Positions 1-10,745 of a stretch of 64,000 nt of DNA are shown here, piece after piece. The notes below the pieces were generated by a model, which saw only the letters and a list, made by a program, of their open reading frames with translations, was not told the origin of the DNA and did not search any database. The number at the start of each line of letters is the position of its first letter. Position 1 is the first letter of the stretch. Made by a program: the position numbers and the translations under genes. The stretch is from Cephalotus follicularis. Lineage: Eukaryota; Streptophyta; Magnoliopsida; Oxalidales; Cephalotaceae. Location: NCBI GenBank assembly GCA_001972305.1, contig BDDD01001384.1, positions 208,884-272,883 on the forward strand, in the 5' to 3' direction.

Positions 1-480
1 GATACACATAACCATACCTAGATAAATCGTCGGTAAAAGTTATGAAGTAGATATAACCACATCGCGCAGTGACTGACATAGGATCACATACGTCAGTATG
101 GACTAAGCCCAGTAAGTCCATAGCCCTTTCTCCTTGACCAGAGAAGGGTGATTTGGTCATCTTTCCCAATAAACAGGATTCACAAGTTGGATAGGACTCT
201 AAGTCCTGGATATCAAGGAGACCATCCTTAATCAACTGTGATAGTCTTGCATCACTAAGATGACCAAGTCTACAGTGCCAGGTATAGGTTTTATTTAACT
301 CAGTTTCTCTTTGTCTTTTCTTATTATTACTTTGCTCAATGGACAAGATATTTGATTGTGAAGTATTTAAGACATATAATCCATTGTCGATAACACCATT
401 ACCAACACAAACATTGTTTGTATATATAAGACATCCAATGTCTCGGAACCTAAGCTCCAAGCCCAAACTACATAAGTGAG
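1..480 (-). pseudogene. copia 1 pol: GAG-pre-integrase domain and start of integrase (partial)
   Basis: Translation of the minus strand gives HCRLGHLSDARLSQL, then CESCLLGKMTKSPFSG, then LGLVHTDVCDPMS and YFITFTDDLSRYGYVY. The paired His and the C-x2-C form the zinc-binding GAG-pre-integrase region. TDVC is where the first catalytic Asp of the copia integrase core lies. The window edge cuts the protein here. This segment is not in the same frame as the upstream gag-protease frame, so there is a frameshift between about 480 and 600. In a living element this part would bind LTR ends and insert the cDNA into the genome. Confidence 0.85.
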
Positions 481-534
481 AAATACTCACAATGTTCCGA
501 ACAATATTCATAACATAATAACAAGGATCCAATG

Positions 535-1656
535 TCAAAATAAAATTATTACACAAACTAATATCATAAACACCAACAGCTTGAGCAATGATCCTAGATC
601 CATCCCCAAGCCTAAGTCCAGGTCTCCAGCTCCAAGCTTTCTAACTTTTCTTAGTCCCTGCAATGAATTGCAAAGGTTTGTTCCACATCCAGTATCTAAT
701 ACCCATGAAGAACTGCAATTCAAAGCTAGATTAAGTTCAATCATGAACATACCTGATGTACTCGCACCATGCGGGTTATCAGCAGAGACTGCAGCAACAG
801 CAACACGACAATCCTTTTTCCAGTGCTCGGTCTTACCGCACTGGAAACATGCACCTTCAGCAACTAACTTCTTCATACGATCTTTGGCAACACCCCCACT
901 AGCTCCAAGCTTCCCCTTCTTCTTCTTTTACTTCTTCTTACCCTTGCCTTTTGCGTTGACAGGCATTAGTACGCCCTTCCCTTTACAGGAAGACGAGGCA
1001 CTGCCCTTTCCTTGGGCAGACCTAGAAGGAAGAAGTAGGGAGTGGGTCTTTGACTTCCCAGAGTCAAAATCGGCCTCAGCCGTCCTCAACATAGCAACCA
1101 GCTCAGGTAGAGTTACCTCTATCTTGTTCATGTGAAAGTTCACCAAGAGCTGTGAGAACGACTTAGGAAGGGACGTCAGAATAAGATCTACATATAGATC
1201 ATGGTCCATGACAAAACCTAATTGATCCAACTGCTCAATCATGTCTATCATCTTCAATCCATGCTCATGGACTGAAGCTCCCTCTTGCATCTGAGCCTTA
1301 AAGAGTTTGCGAGATAGATTGAACCTTTGAGTCCTAGACTCAGCTCCATACATCTCCTGGTGATGAAGTAGTATAGCAGATAAGGTCTCAATCTTTTCAT
1401 TCTGACGCTGAAGCTCATGTGTCATCCCGAGAAGGGTAAGACATCTAGCCTGCTCGTCATCTTCTAGCCACTTGGCTAGTCGCTCACTCTCTTCGGGCGT
1501 CGGATCTTCACCCAGTGAAGGAGGCCCCCCAGTCATCACATAGGCCATTTTATTGGCCGTAAGGACGATATTGAGGTTGCGGTGCCAATCGTTGAAGTTG
1601 GGCCCCTCAAGTTTGTTCGTCTCAAGTATACGGGACATTGCATTTGATAAAGCCAT
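535..1656 (-). pseudogene. copia 1 gag (inner copy) with zinc knuckle and protease
   Basis: The frame opens with MALSNAMSRILETNKLEG at 1656 and shows a UBN2-type copia capsid domain for about 240 residues. A lysine-rich tail then meets one in-frame TAA (928-930) inside a run of AAG codons. The same frame continues through KKLVAEG into the zinc knuckle CFQCGKTEHWKKDC (C-x2-C-x4-H-x4-C) and the protease motif WVLDTGCGTNLC, with DTG as the active-site triad. It stops at 535. Capsid packages the RNA and protease cuts the polyprotein. The TAA could be a read-through stop or a simple lesion; I read it as a lesion. This copy lies downstream of the outer copy in the element's sense. Confidence 0.85.
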
Positions 1657-2407
1657 TCTAGCAACCTAGACTTCTTACCCTTGCCTTTTGCGTTGACAGG
1701 CATTAGTACGCCCTTCCCTTTACAGGAAGACGAGGCACTGCCCTTTCCTTGGGCAGACCTAGAAGGAAGAAGTAGGGAGTGGGTCTTTGACTTCCCAGAG
1801 TCAAAATCGGCCTCAGCCGTCCTCAACATAGCAACCAGCTCAGGTAGAGTTACCTCTATCTTGTTCATGTGAAAGTTCACCAAGAGCTGTGAGAACGACT
1901 TAGGAAGGGACGTCAGAATAAGATCTACATATAGATCATGGTCCATGACAAAACCTAATTGATCCAACTGCTCAATCATGTCTATCATCTTCAATCCATG
2001 CTCATGGACTGAAGCTCCCTCTTGCATCTGAGCCTTAAAGAGTTTGCGAGATAGATTGAACCTTTGAGTCCTAGACTCAGCTCCATACATCTCCTGGTGA
2101 TGAAGTAGTATAGCAGATAAGGTCTCAATCTTTTCATTCTGACGCTGAAGCTCATGTGTCATCCCGAGAAGGGTAAGACATCTAGCCTGCTCGTCATCTT
2201 CTAGCCACTTGGCTAGTCGCTCACTCTCTTCGGGCGTCGGATCTTCACCCAGTGAAGGAGGCCCCCCAGTCATCACATAGGCCATTTTATTGGCCGTAAG
2301 GACGATATTGAGGTTGCGGTGCCAATCGTTGAAGTTGGGCCCCTCAAGTTTGTTCGTCTCAAGTATACGGGACATTGCATTTGATAAAGCCATTCTAGCA
2401 ACCTAGA
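934..2407 (-). repeat. Exact 737-bp tandem duplication in copia 1 (934-1670 and 1671-2407)
   Basis: The block 934-1670 recurs at 1671-2407 with an offset of 737 everywhere I checked, and the two translated gag copies are identical over about 240 residues. Because 737 is not a multiple of three, reading through the junction shifts frame, so no double-gag fusion can be made. The outer boundary lies at TCTAG|GTTGC just before the gag ATG. The identity means either a very recent duplication or an assembly error. Confidence 0.95.
1671..2393 (-). pseudogene. copia 1 gag, outer copy, cut at the duplication junction
   Basis: This is the gag copy next to the leader, starting MALSNAMSRILE at 2393. It has the same capsid region and basic tail (GKGKGSASSSCKGKG) as the inner copy. 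At the junction after GKGKK it runs out of frame into the leader-proximal end of the inner copy and stops at 1536, so it lacks a zinc knuckle and protease. If translated it would give a capsid protein with about 45 foreign residues at its C-terminus. I keep the homologous part as the feature. Confidence 0.8.
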
Positions 2408-4189
2408 TAAGAAAATATAAGCATGAGTTAGCATTTATTCCAATTTTAATATATGATAACCATAACACTTGGTCTTTAGTGCTTATGGTCCCTCCCACTA
2501 TTCTAATCGTATCCCATACCCCCATATGGAATTCGAGAAGTCCAACTTCCTAGTGGGGATTGGAATCCATCGCAATCATATTATAGCCTCAGCTAGGGCA
2601 TGACAAACTATAATATATCGAATGGTTAGGCTTTCTTGCCAATTTGTATCCAATACAAGATCCAATCATAGTATTCGGCCTTAGATTCAATATGGCCTCA
2701 GTTAGGGCATGACAAACCATCATAATCTTGATAAGTCCAGTACCCATAATTTTCATTGGAATGCACTAGTCTTAACACCCACACGTAGGCGTGTCCAAGT
2801 GCTAAAACATAGCCACCCTCTGCGGTGCCCAACACCGACGTTGACATAATATCCCCAAGTCATCAGCCTCAGCTAGGGCATGACAAACCAACAACCCAGG
2901 AACACTACTCAACGAAAATTGTGGAAGGCCACGGGGAACCACTCCATGGGTTCCTACGTTAAGACTTAATATTGCAGTGAGGGAATTTGCAGTCTCAAAT
3001 TTTAAATACCGAGCCATTAATTAATTCATTGGTTTTATTAGCCAATTCCAATTAATTACTGCTTATCATGCAAGAAGTGTATCTTATGCACCTTGGACAT
3101 ATTTCTAAAATGTGCCAATGGATTGGCCAGGACAATATTAGTAATGACTTGAGCCCAAAGTTACTACTAGGTCTTCCTAGGTGTAAAGATTTAATTCTAT
3201 TTATTACATCAATAACCATGCATTCATGGCCTTCAAAAATCTTGTACTTCATTTCTCCTTGCCTCCATCTCTCCTTGCATGGTCTTCTTTTACAAAAAGA
3301 ACATTACATTTTCAAAAGGAAAAATACATTTAAAAATTACAAGGAGAAATAATAAAAGTAAGGGAAAATAAATGGTGCACGCAGGCACCTTATTACAGAC
3401 CTTTAAAGATAATAAATAAATAAAATCCATCCACACATAGAAAACAATAATCTAGGTCAATGTCCTTTTTGGGCCATCCATTGTGCATAAGATCTATATT
3501 ATATCCAATATAATAAAACCACAAAACAAATGCAATAAATAATAACCAATTACTCAATTTAATTCAAGGACTGTTAATTGATCAAACTCCCACTAAATCA
3601 AGCAATGATATTTGATTTTCTAAGTGCCATAATGTATAAAATCTAATTTTATTAAAAAAAACAGTTTTTTTTTTATAAAAGACGTCGACGCTTATCAACA
3701 ACATCGACGTGTTTTCTGGAAACACATGAACAAGGCGTCGATGCATAACAGGAGCATCAATGCCTTTCTCAAGAACAGTTGTATCAACAGCATTGATGCG
3801 TTTTCTAGGAAACGAACAAAACATCGACGTCTATCAAGAACGCCGACGTGTTTCCTGGGAATATGAACAAGACATCGACGTCTACCAAGAACGTCGACGT
3901 ATATAGCCCCCTGGGCAGTTTCTGCACTTCGAAAAATGCAGAAATCAATGGTTTAAAGTATGGTGTACCATTCCGGCATTCCAAAATGCACTATGCATAT
4001 TCCAAACATAATTCTAAACACATTAAAACAACATTCCCAGCACCAAAAAACACAATGAAATCCAATTTCATGCAATTTTCATTAAGGCACTTTGAAAATT
4101 TAGTTTGATCATAAAACACATCCAATAATTAAACCATTAATCAGTACATCATCTAAGGCATATATATTCAATCAAGGATGATGTGGGAC
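2408..4189 (-). other. copia 1 untranslated leader (about 1.8 kb)
   Basis: No coding frame matching a retroelement protein is seen between the primer-binding site and gag. The motif CCTCAGCTAGGGCATGAC occurs three times with one change (2587-2609, 2696-2718, 2867-2889). Next to gag, the minus strand reads a pyrimidine-rich tract ending TTTTCTTATCTAG about 9 bases before the ATG, which looks like a 3' splice site. A spliced leader is therefore possible but not shown. A cluster of TCGA-centred palindromes lies at 3684-3906. Confidence 0.55.
3684..3906. repeat. TCGA-centred palindrome cluster in copia 1 leader
   Basis: At least seven copies of a 10-12-base motif are present, such as GACGTCGACGC, ACATCGACGTG, GCGTCGATGC, ACATCGACGTC and ACGTCGACGTA. 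They are spaced 15-60 bases apart and often followed by a CTATCAAGAAC or TTTCTGGGAA spacer. A second, smaller set lies inside the LTR (4965-5047). Variants mostly differ by CpG to TpG or CpA changes, as expected from decay of methylated cytosine. Confidence 0.75.
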
Positions 4190-4201
4190 GCTCTGATACC
4201 A
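4190..4201 (-). other. copia 1 primer-binding site (initiator tRNA-Met)
   Basis: The minus strand reads TGGTATCAGAGC, the complement of the 3' end of plant initiator tRNA-Met, which primes minus-strand DNA synthesis in most copia elements. It lies one base from the LTR end (TATCA). Confidence 0.85.
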
Positions 4202-4202
4202 C

Positions 4203-5148
4203 TGATAGAAATGGACAAAACTGAATCCAATGCCATAAATGGACAATGGTGTGTTGGGTGTAAAACAAAACAAAACATACAAACCTGGCAGTGGAAGAAC
4301 ACCCAATGAAAAAAAAACAATCCATTATGGCACGTCCACAGACCACATGGATCACCATATCATCACATTGATTGAATTAGTGTCACCAATGAAAACCAAA
4401 AGTGACACAAACACAAAAGACTACAAAGGAAAGACTAGAAGTTCATTACCACACGGTGATGGCTCCTTCTTTCTTTGCCGCAGCAAGCTTGCGAAGACTC
4501 CCTTCCAAAGCTTCCAATGCGTTCTGCTTCTGATCCAAGTCGAATCACCTTGAAGCTCCTAGCACCAAGAAGTAAAGTTCTCTCACACTCTTTCTAAGCT
4601 TAGGTAAATTAAATTGATATTGACCAATGAAGTCAAAATCAATCCACCCTAGATAAGTTCTTTCTTGGTGTATTACAAATCAAAGGAACACTCACAATCT
4701 GCAGAGAGAAACACGAAGTCACCTTGCCCAGCAAAGCTCTCAACTTCCACACTTATTTTCTACAGAAAAATGCTTATATCTAGTCCCTTTTTCTCTCTCC
4801 CAATCTCCCATTCACTTAGGATCATGGTTCTCACTCCCTAGGAGTCCAAATCCACCATTCCCACGTTTCTAAAACATGTAAAATCAAGAGAAACCGGTTG
4901 AAGATGTGAGAGAAAACGTGTCCACGATGCGAGGTCGTGCGCAGGTCGCACGTCCTGCTCAAAGACGTCGACGCCTTCCAAAGGACATCGACGTCCATGC
5001 AATGTGACACTAAGGACATCGATGCTTTCTAAAAGACATCGACGTCTTTAAAAACCTCTTGTAGTATTTCAGATGATATGAGTGAATTATATGGACGGCA
5101 TGTCACGTGTCGGACCGTGGGGCCCTCCTTGTTGTTCGGGGCTTGACA
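4203..5148 (-). repeat. copia 1 5' LTR
   Basis: The inner end is fixed by the primer-binding site: on the plus strand the LTR starts TGATAGAAATGG. The outer end is inferred at TTGACA (5148), giving TG...CA ends and 946 bp. No second LTR or TSD is in the window to confirm it. It holds palindrome copies at 4965-5047 (for example AAGACGTCGACGCC and AAGACATCGACGTC). In the element's sense it starts TGTCAAGCCCCGAAC, close to the ends of the Tekay-like LTRs in this window. An outer end slightly elsewhere is possible. Confidence 0.6.
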
Positions 5149-7439
5149 CGTCGTGGATAAGCAGAACAGTGCATTCTCAAGCTATTGAGATTCAGTTGGC
5201 AATAATATCTTTTGTTCCTTCATTTTCCAAAATGACATTACAAATCTCATATTACTTATTGTCTCCCCATGTTCCAATAATTACACAATATGGTAATGCA
5301 CATGAGAATTTGTGTAATTAAATAGAATAAATAAATGTTACGATCATGAAGATCAAGGAACAATATATGTACAAATATAAATATCGCATAATTAGTCGAG
5401 AAGGTGTGAAAGGAATAAAATTAGGATATCAAATAAGCTAGGTATTTCAAAGAAAATATCTCATTTTTAGTTTTTTGGTTTCAATCAAGATAACAATTCT
5501 GAGGATATACAGCATAACATGTTCGAAGACACACTTGACAAAACATATGTTGATGAAGTTGTCATTATTTAACAACTCTGAAAGACCCAAAACTGCCCCA
5601 GTGTCGGGTATTTTTAACGACCATCGACATCCTTGACTTTTAATGGCCACAGAAATCTTTGATTTGCCCCAAGTCCATTTCAGATCACCTGGTCAGATTT
5701 CTAAGCTGGCAAACAAATCTTCTCTTAGCATGGCTATGACTCTGTTTTGAGTAGTCCCGTTGCATCTTCAGTTAGAGTGTTTTTTCACAAGGATACTTTA
5801 AGTGTCCAGCTTAGCAAGTCATTCTCCAACTTTTCACCTTTCCTTTTTATAAAAGCAACTGAGAGACTTTCAGAAATCAACAAATCAATTGTCTGAGACT
5901 TTCATGCGAAATTCTCCCAAGACATTGAAAACCACTTTGCAATCTATCATCCTTCCAAGGTTTTGCCTTCGTTCATTAAGAAAAATCAACCTCAAATTTA
6001 GTGAGCAAGTATGCCTTCATAATCTCCAATATTCCTTTTTTTACTCTTTTTCTTTGAGTTATTTTTTATGGCTTTCAACTCAGCGAATGCCCTAAATTTT
6101 TCTTAGGTCGCCCTTTTAGGTTTTCAACCAACGGGCTTTATTATTTGAGAAAATAATTGGGAGATTTCTGAAATTCACAAATCTAAGACATGAGTCATTC
6201 ACGAATAGCTTCTCTAGGTATTGAAATTCATAAATGTTTGAACAAGGCACCACTATTAACTTGTTCTTCCTTCACAGTTTGCCTTCGTAGATTGAGAAGA
6301 TACGATCTCAAGCTTAGTGAATAAGTGTACCTTCATGCTCTTTTTTTTCTTTTTGCACTCTATTTTTCGCATGAACAGCCCTTGGGGGTTTTCAATTCAT
6401 CGAGTGTCCCAGTTTTGCCAAGACCGCCCTTTTGGGTTTTTGACCTAGCAGGGTATTTTCTGTTTTTTATATTTTTACCCTTTTTTTAGAGAGAGAAATG
6501 AAGGATCATGGAAAGTATTCGCACTTTCTTGACTTCACAGTTGTGCTACATAACCTTTGAATTCGACACCGGCCTTTTGCCGCAAACTTAGAGTAGTGAT
6601 CATGTATAGAATGCAAAAAGTACTTTTATCGTGTCAAAAGTCAAACTTTACTCCTATCAAATAAACTTTCTAATATACTGCAAAATAAAAATTAGCATCA
6701 CTAATTTTACATCGAAGCATCTAACATTAGCTAATCTCAATCATTCACAAATATTTCTTCGTTTTTTCCTTCTCAAATCGATTCCGTTGGTTTCGAATCA
6801 CCGGCCAGTTCTCCGACTCATTTTTATTTTTCACCTAAAACTCCCAAATCTAGAAGTTGTCTCCAATGCTTTTATCATCCCACGTGGGAGGATTTGTTTC
6901 CTCCACAGACGATCATCATATTTAGACTTTATTGAAAGTGCTTGAGTTGATCTTTATAATATTATGTATTTATATAGTAAACAAAATAAATTTCCATTGA
7001 AGACGAGATACACAGTTTCTTTTATAGGAGTGCACTTAAATGTGCAATATGTATACAAAATCAGAAGCATAGTGAGGACAAAGTCACAACCATGATTGTT
7101 GACAACCAATTTTAAGTTGATATTTAGAGTCATGGTTTGAATTTTTTTTGTGGGTACTTTTAAGATATAACTATAGATAAGATGTTGAAATTTTGTCCCT
7201 ACTGATAGTACCATCAATGCCGGACTAAAACATTGAATTCCAAAATTGACAAGTCACTCTCGTTGTGGTGTCAAATACGACCCATCACCCATATAGATGT
7301 GCTAGTTTCATTTCTCTATCCAGAGTTAGCTTTTAGATACGGCGACAGTTGTCGTGCTCCACAGACAATACATATGTTGAGTTGTATTAACGTTCTTAAA
7401 ATCCGTACAAAATAATATTGAAACAAAAAGAAAGAACCA
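5149..7439. other. Non-coding interval, unidentified
   Basis: I see no credible protein. The interval is AT-rich. It contains a TATA-like TTTTTATAAAAG near 5846, followed by a transcript-leader-like stretch, and a diverged direct repeat (separate entry). It could be a decayed LTR or leader of an old element, but no terminal or coding signature supports that. Short open frames here have no recognisable domains. Confidence 0.4.
5905..6470. repeat. Diverged direct repeat, period about 316 bp
   Basis: Two blocks, roughly 5905-6150 and 6221-6470, share an ordered series of words: GCCTTCGT, AGTGA(G/A)(C/T)AAGT, CCTTCAT, TTTCAA(C/T)TCA, CGCCCTTTT and GGGTTTT. The offset at GCCTTCGT is 316 bases (5965 and 6281). 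Similarity is clear but low, so the duplication is old. Confidence 0.6.
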
Positions 7440-7651
7440 TGTTATAAACTTCTGGGATTATTAACTAACAAAAGAAAATTATGCTAGAGAGAAATTGAGA
7501 GAGAAAGTAAGAGAGAATAAGAGATTTCTTATTATGAATTCCTTAATTTCTTCTTAACATTACATTCCTATTTATAGGAGTTTGTTGGAATAGTATTTAG
7601 AATAGTAATTCACTGTTAAGGCGGCTGGCGGCTGGCGGCTACTTTACAATA
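7440..7651 (-). repeat. 3' LTR of the Ale-like element
   Basis: Its plus-strand limits are TGTTATAAAC and TTTACAATA. In the element's sense it begins TATTGTAAAG, directly after the polypurine tract AATAGGGAG, rather than the canonical TG. It differs from the other LTR at one base in ATTAACT(A/C)ACA and one in GTATTT(A/G)GAA. Confidence 0.85.
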
Positions 7652-7795
7652 CTCCCTATTGAATTGCTATTCCATATTACTATGACTGTCTCGTTAAAAC
7701 CTTGCTAGGAAAAACCCATTGGGATAAAAACCTTTGCGAAGGAAAAAGAGTACAGTCTGCCCCTGAAACAAAACTTCACAAGTTCTTGAACTGTA

Positions 7796-7996
7796 TTAAT
7801 GAAGATCTTTAATCTGACGCATCCCAATATCATGTCTGAGCTTCTTGAATGTAGTACCCAGTAATGCCTTCGTAAATAAATCCGCTAAATTGTCACTTGA
7901 TCGGATTTGTTGTACATCAATATCACCATTTTTCTGAAGCTCATGGGTGTAGAAGAATTTTGGTGAAATATGTTTCGTTCGATCAAGTAGACAAAT
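7796..7996 (-). pseudogene. RNase H C-terminal remnant of the Ale-like element
   Basis: The minus strand encodes RTKHISPKFFYTHELQKNG, then DVQQIRSSDNLADLFTKALL and KKLRHDIGMRQIKDLH followed by TAA. This is the conserved end of copia pol: the RNase H tail with the ADLFTKAL signature. The rest of pol was removed by the internal deletion, which joins this tail to the 5' leader. RNase H degrades the RNA strand of the RNA-DNA hybrid, but the active-site acidic residues lie upstream and are missing here. Confidence 0.9.
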
Positions 7997-8284
7997 GGTA
8001 CCTCAAGAACAATAAATCATAATAATGTTTCACACCACGTATATGGTGATCAGCATATATAAGTAATATGCTAAATTAATAATAGAGACATACGTTTTCA
8101 TATGAAAACGCGAAACTTTATATATATATATATATAATATATAGGTATCCACACATAGGCGGCACTCCGACCAATCGATGGAACCGTTAATTTCTATTAT
8201 TATATATATATATATGTATATGTATATATATGTATTCATATATTTGAAAGACTAATTCAAATTACCTCAAATCTCAGTTGGATA

Positions 8285-8302
8285 GAGTCTCGTGCTGATA
8301 AC
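8285..8302 (-). other. Primer-binding site of the Ale-like element
   Basis: The minus strand after the LTR reads GTTATCAGCACGAGACTC, one base from the LTR end. This differs from the usual TGGTATCAGAGC and matches the CGTTATCAGCACG form I associate with Ale/Retrofit-type copia elements. Confidence 0.6.
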
Positions 8303-8303
8303 G

Positions 8304-8515
8304 TGTTATAAACTTCTGGGATTATTAACTCACAAAAGAAAATTATGCTAGAGAGAAATTGAGAGAGAAAGTAAGAGAGAATAAGAGATTTCTTATTATG
8401 AATTCCTTAATTTCTTCTTAACATTACATTCCTATTTATAGGAGTTTGTTGGAATAGTATTTGGAATAGTAATTCACTGTTAAGGCGGCTGGCGGCTGGC
8501 GGCTACTTTACAATA
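8304..8515 (-). repeat. 5' LTR of the Ale-like element
   Basis: This 212-bp LTR is about 99% identical to the one at 7440-7651. It abuts TSD AACCA on the right. The GGCGGCTGGCGGCTGGCGGC tract near its end is a short direct repeat present in both copies. Confidence 0.85.
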
Positions 8516-10059
8516 AACCATTAGTAGTCGTATACAATTTTACTAACGCGGAACTACATACGCACACACTGTAAATATGGCCAATAAAATATTCAGTCTG
8601 CTGTCAAGAACATATAATAACTATTATCTAAATATTTTCGTTAATATATTTCTGTATCAGATTACTATTATATATGTACCCAAGACATACAAGTGTTGAA
8701 TATCTGACATATGATTAGTAATTTAGTTTAAAAATTTTTGACAGTTCTAATATGATTAACAATTTGTGTTAAAAATTAGGTTAAAAGCGATTGATATGAA
8801 TTTTTTTTTACTTAAATAAGACATTGTCATACGTCTTACAGAGCTATAACTACGTGGTCAAGCAATTTAAAATCTAGAATGATAATACACGAGATAACTT
8901 CTCTGCGCTAAATAGGAAAATTGACGAGATTCTCGGCCATTTCCTAGGGACTCATAATCATCTTTGTAATGCAAGTAGGCAGTTATAACCAATAGTCTTA
9001 TAAATACCCCCAAAAAAGTGTAACACCCCGCGCCCGCAAGGAGGACACGTGACATTATTCCCAATCCAATACACAATACAATGGTCGGGACTAGCAATAT
9101 AAAAATACAGAAAACTTTAAAACTTTGCAATACATATCATTTACGGAGGATACAATACAAATGTCCATCCATACGATGCGATGCAATACAAATTCTTTAC
9201 AATACCAATCTTTTACAATACATAACAAAACAATCCTTTTACTACAATGTCTCAATCAGCTTTACGATGCCCAAGCAGTCGTGCGATCAAATCGAGTCTT
9301 CAATCCCTCTGTCCGTTGCTACCTGCTGCCCTACCTATGCCGCACACAAGGTACAACACAGCCCCACCCCGAAGGATGGGGTTAGCCACACTGGCTAAGC
9401 AGAAACCCTATGCAGCATGTATGCATGTACAATGTGCAATATCGGTGACAATCTATACAATATCAATGTGCGGTGTACAATATCGATGCATGACATGGCA
9501 AATGCATGTATACAATTGACGATCAAACTACCCGTATGACAATGGCCCATAACAGAGCATACGGATAGGATCTATTACAATCAATCAATCAATATCAGAC
9601 ATTCGATGGTGGTGTATAAAACACCCAATCAATCAATCAATATCCTATAGAGCATGCGACCGGTATCAATACAATGTCAATAAGTTAGCAATGATCAATC
9701 CCACGGAAGGTAGTCCTTCAAAAAGGGTGGGAGATCTATATACGGTTCTCATGCTGATCAGGTCTGGAACTCATAGATCTTCCAGCCTATGGCTGGGTCA
9801 ATACAATCTCGATGAGCTACAACCGAGGGAGCTACTGATACCGTTAGGGAGCTACAGCCCTCAAGGGAGCATCAATAGACAATCAATCGGTACCGCTCGT
9901 CAGCGGATCAATACAATACAATAAATGAAACGACCGCCGAAATAGGTGGACAGAGTTAACAACCTAACCTGCCGACACGAATCATAAGGTCGCTCTACAG
10001 GATCCATACAATACAATCAATCGAGTCAATACAATATCGTTACAATGTCAATAAGCAAA

Positions 10060-10300
10060 GTCAATGAGTGGTGGTGCCTAATGGAGAAATGGGAACGTGC
10101 GTCCATCGTACCGATTTAGACTCGCAGCAACACTTATGACTCAAGCAATCGATCAATGTATCAATACAACGTCGAAGCAAGGTCAATAAGTGGTGGTATC
10201 TAATGGAGAGATGGGAACGTGCGTCCATTTTACCGACTTAGACTCACAACAACACTTATGACTCAAGCAATCAATCAATCAGTCAGTACAATCATTAAAA
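10060..10300. repeat. 122-bp tandem repeat, two copies
   Basis: The block starting GTCAATGAGTGGTGGT at 10060 recurs as GTCAATAAGTGGTGGT at 10182. It keeps TGGGAACGTGCGTCCAT and ACTTATGACTCAAGCAATC in the same order. The copies differ at several positions. Confidence 0.8.
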
Positions 10301-10407
10301 CTGTTTTCAAACACTTGAACACCTCAAGTGAGGCTCTAGTTAAGTGGCAATGTGAAGAGAAGTTGAAAACCAGCTTTAAAACAGCTAAAAACTCCTTTCA
10401 GTACATT

Positions 10408-10745
10408 AGGCATCGATGTCTTTGGTGAAAGACATCGACTCCTCTTTAAAACGGTGGAAAGTCGTCGATGTCTTTGAAAGACATCGACGTCTTTTCCTAT
10501 TTGTGTAGAGATCTGGCCAAAGACGTCGATGTCCTTGGAGAAAGGCGTCGACGTCTTTCAATAAAAATAGCTTGAGAATGCGCATCGATGTTTGACATCG
10601 ATGTCTTTCTAGGGGAGAGACATCTCGAGGCAAAGACGTCGACGTCTTTGAAAGACATCGATGTCTTTGCTGCATAATCAAGGATAAAGCACTCAGATGA
10701 GAAAGACATCGACGTCTTTGGGCTAAGGGTCGATGTCTTTTCCAG
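10408..10745. repeat. TCGA palindrome cluster in solo LTR member 1
   Basis: About twelve copies of the motif (A)AGA(C/T)RTCGAYGTCTTT lie in 340 bases, including perfect palindromes AAGACGTCGACGTCTTTG and GACATCGATGTC. They alternate in pairs separated by GAAAGA or 20-40-base spacers. This is the densest cluster in the window. Confidence 0.85.

Larger units (their letters stand above)
1..5148 (-). mobile_element. Ty1/copia retrotransposon 1 (right-hand part; continues past the left edge)
   Basis: Read on the minus strand from right to left, the parts are an LTR, a primer-binding site, a long untranslated leader, gag, zinc knuckle, protease, and the start of integrase at the window edge. That order (protease then integrase) is the copia order. 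Reverse transcriptase, RNase H and the 3' LTR lie outside the window. The gag N-terminus (GPNFNDWHRNL) and the pre-integrase zinc-finger region resemble Angela/TAR-like copia elements, but the lineage is not certain. Gag has few lesions, so the element looks younger than the gypsy elements to its right, apart from the large tandem duplication. Confidence 0.85.
7440..8515 (-). mobile_element. Internally deleted Ale-like copia element, 1,076 bp
   Basis: Two 212-bp direct repeats (7440-7651 and 8304-8515) flank 652 bp of internal sequence, and both ends meet the 5-bp TSD AACCA (7435-7439 and 8516-8520). The internal part keeps only the primer-binding site, a short leader with (TA)n tracts, the last part of RNase H, and the polypurine tract. 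Gag, protease, integrase and reverse transcriptase are gone, so it can only move with proteins supplied by a relative. The LTRs differ at two positions that I see, so insertion was fairly recent. The RNase H tail resembles the Ale/Retrofit lineage. Confidence 0.9.

Noticed and set aside
476..1135. 219-codon plus-strand open frame
   Set aside because: It runs opposite to a clear gag-protease frame with recognisable zinc knuckle and protease motifs; it is a shadow, and part recurs at 1681-1872 because of the duplication.
5149..7439. Possible host gene or pseudogene near the TATA-like site at 5846
   Set aside because: No frame over 105 codons, no recognisable motif, and a diverged non-coding duplication fills the interval.
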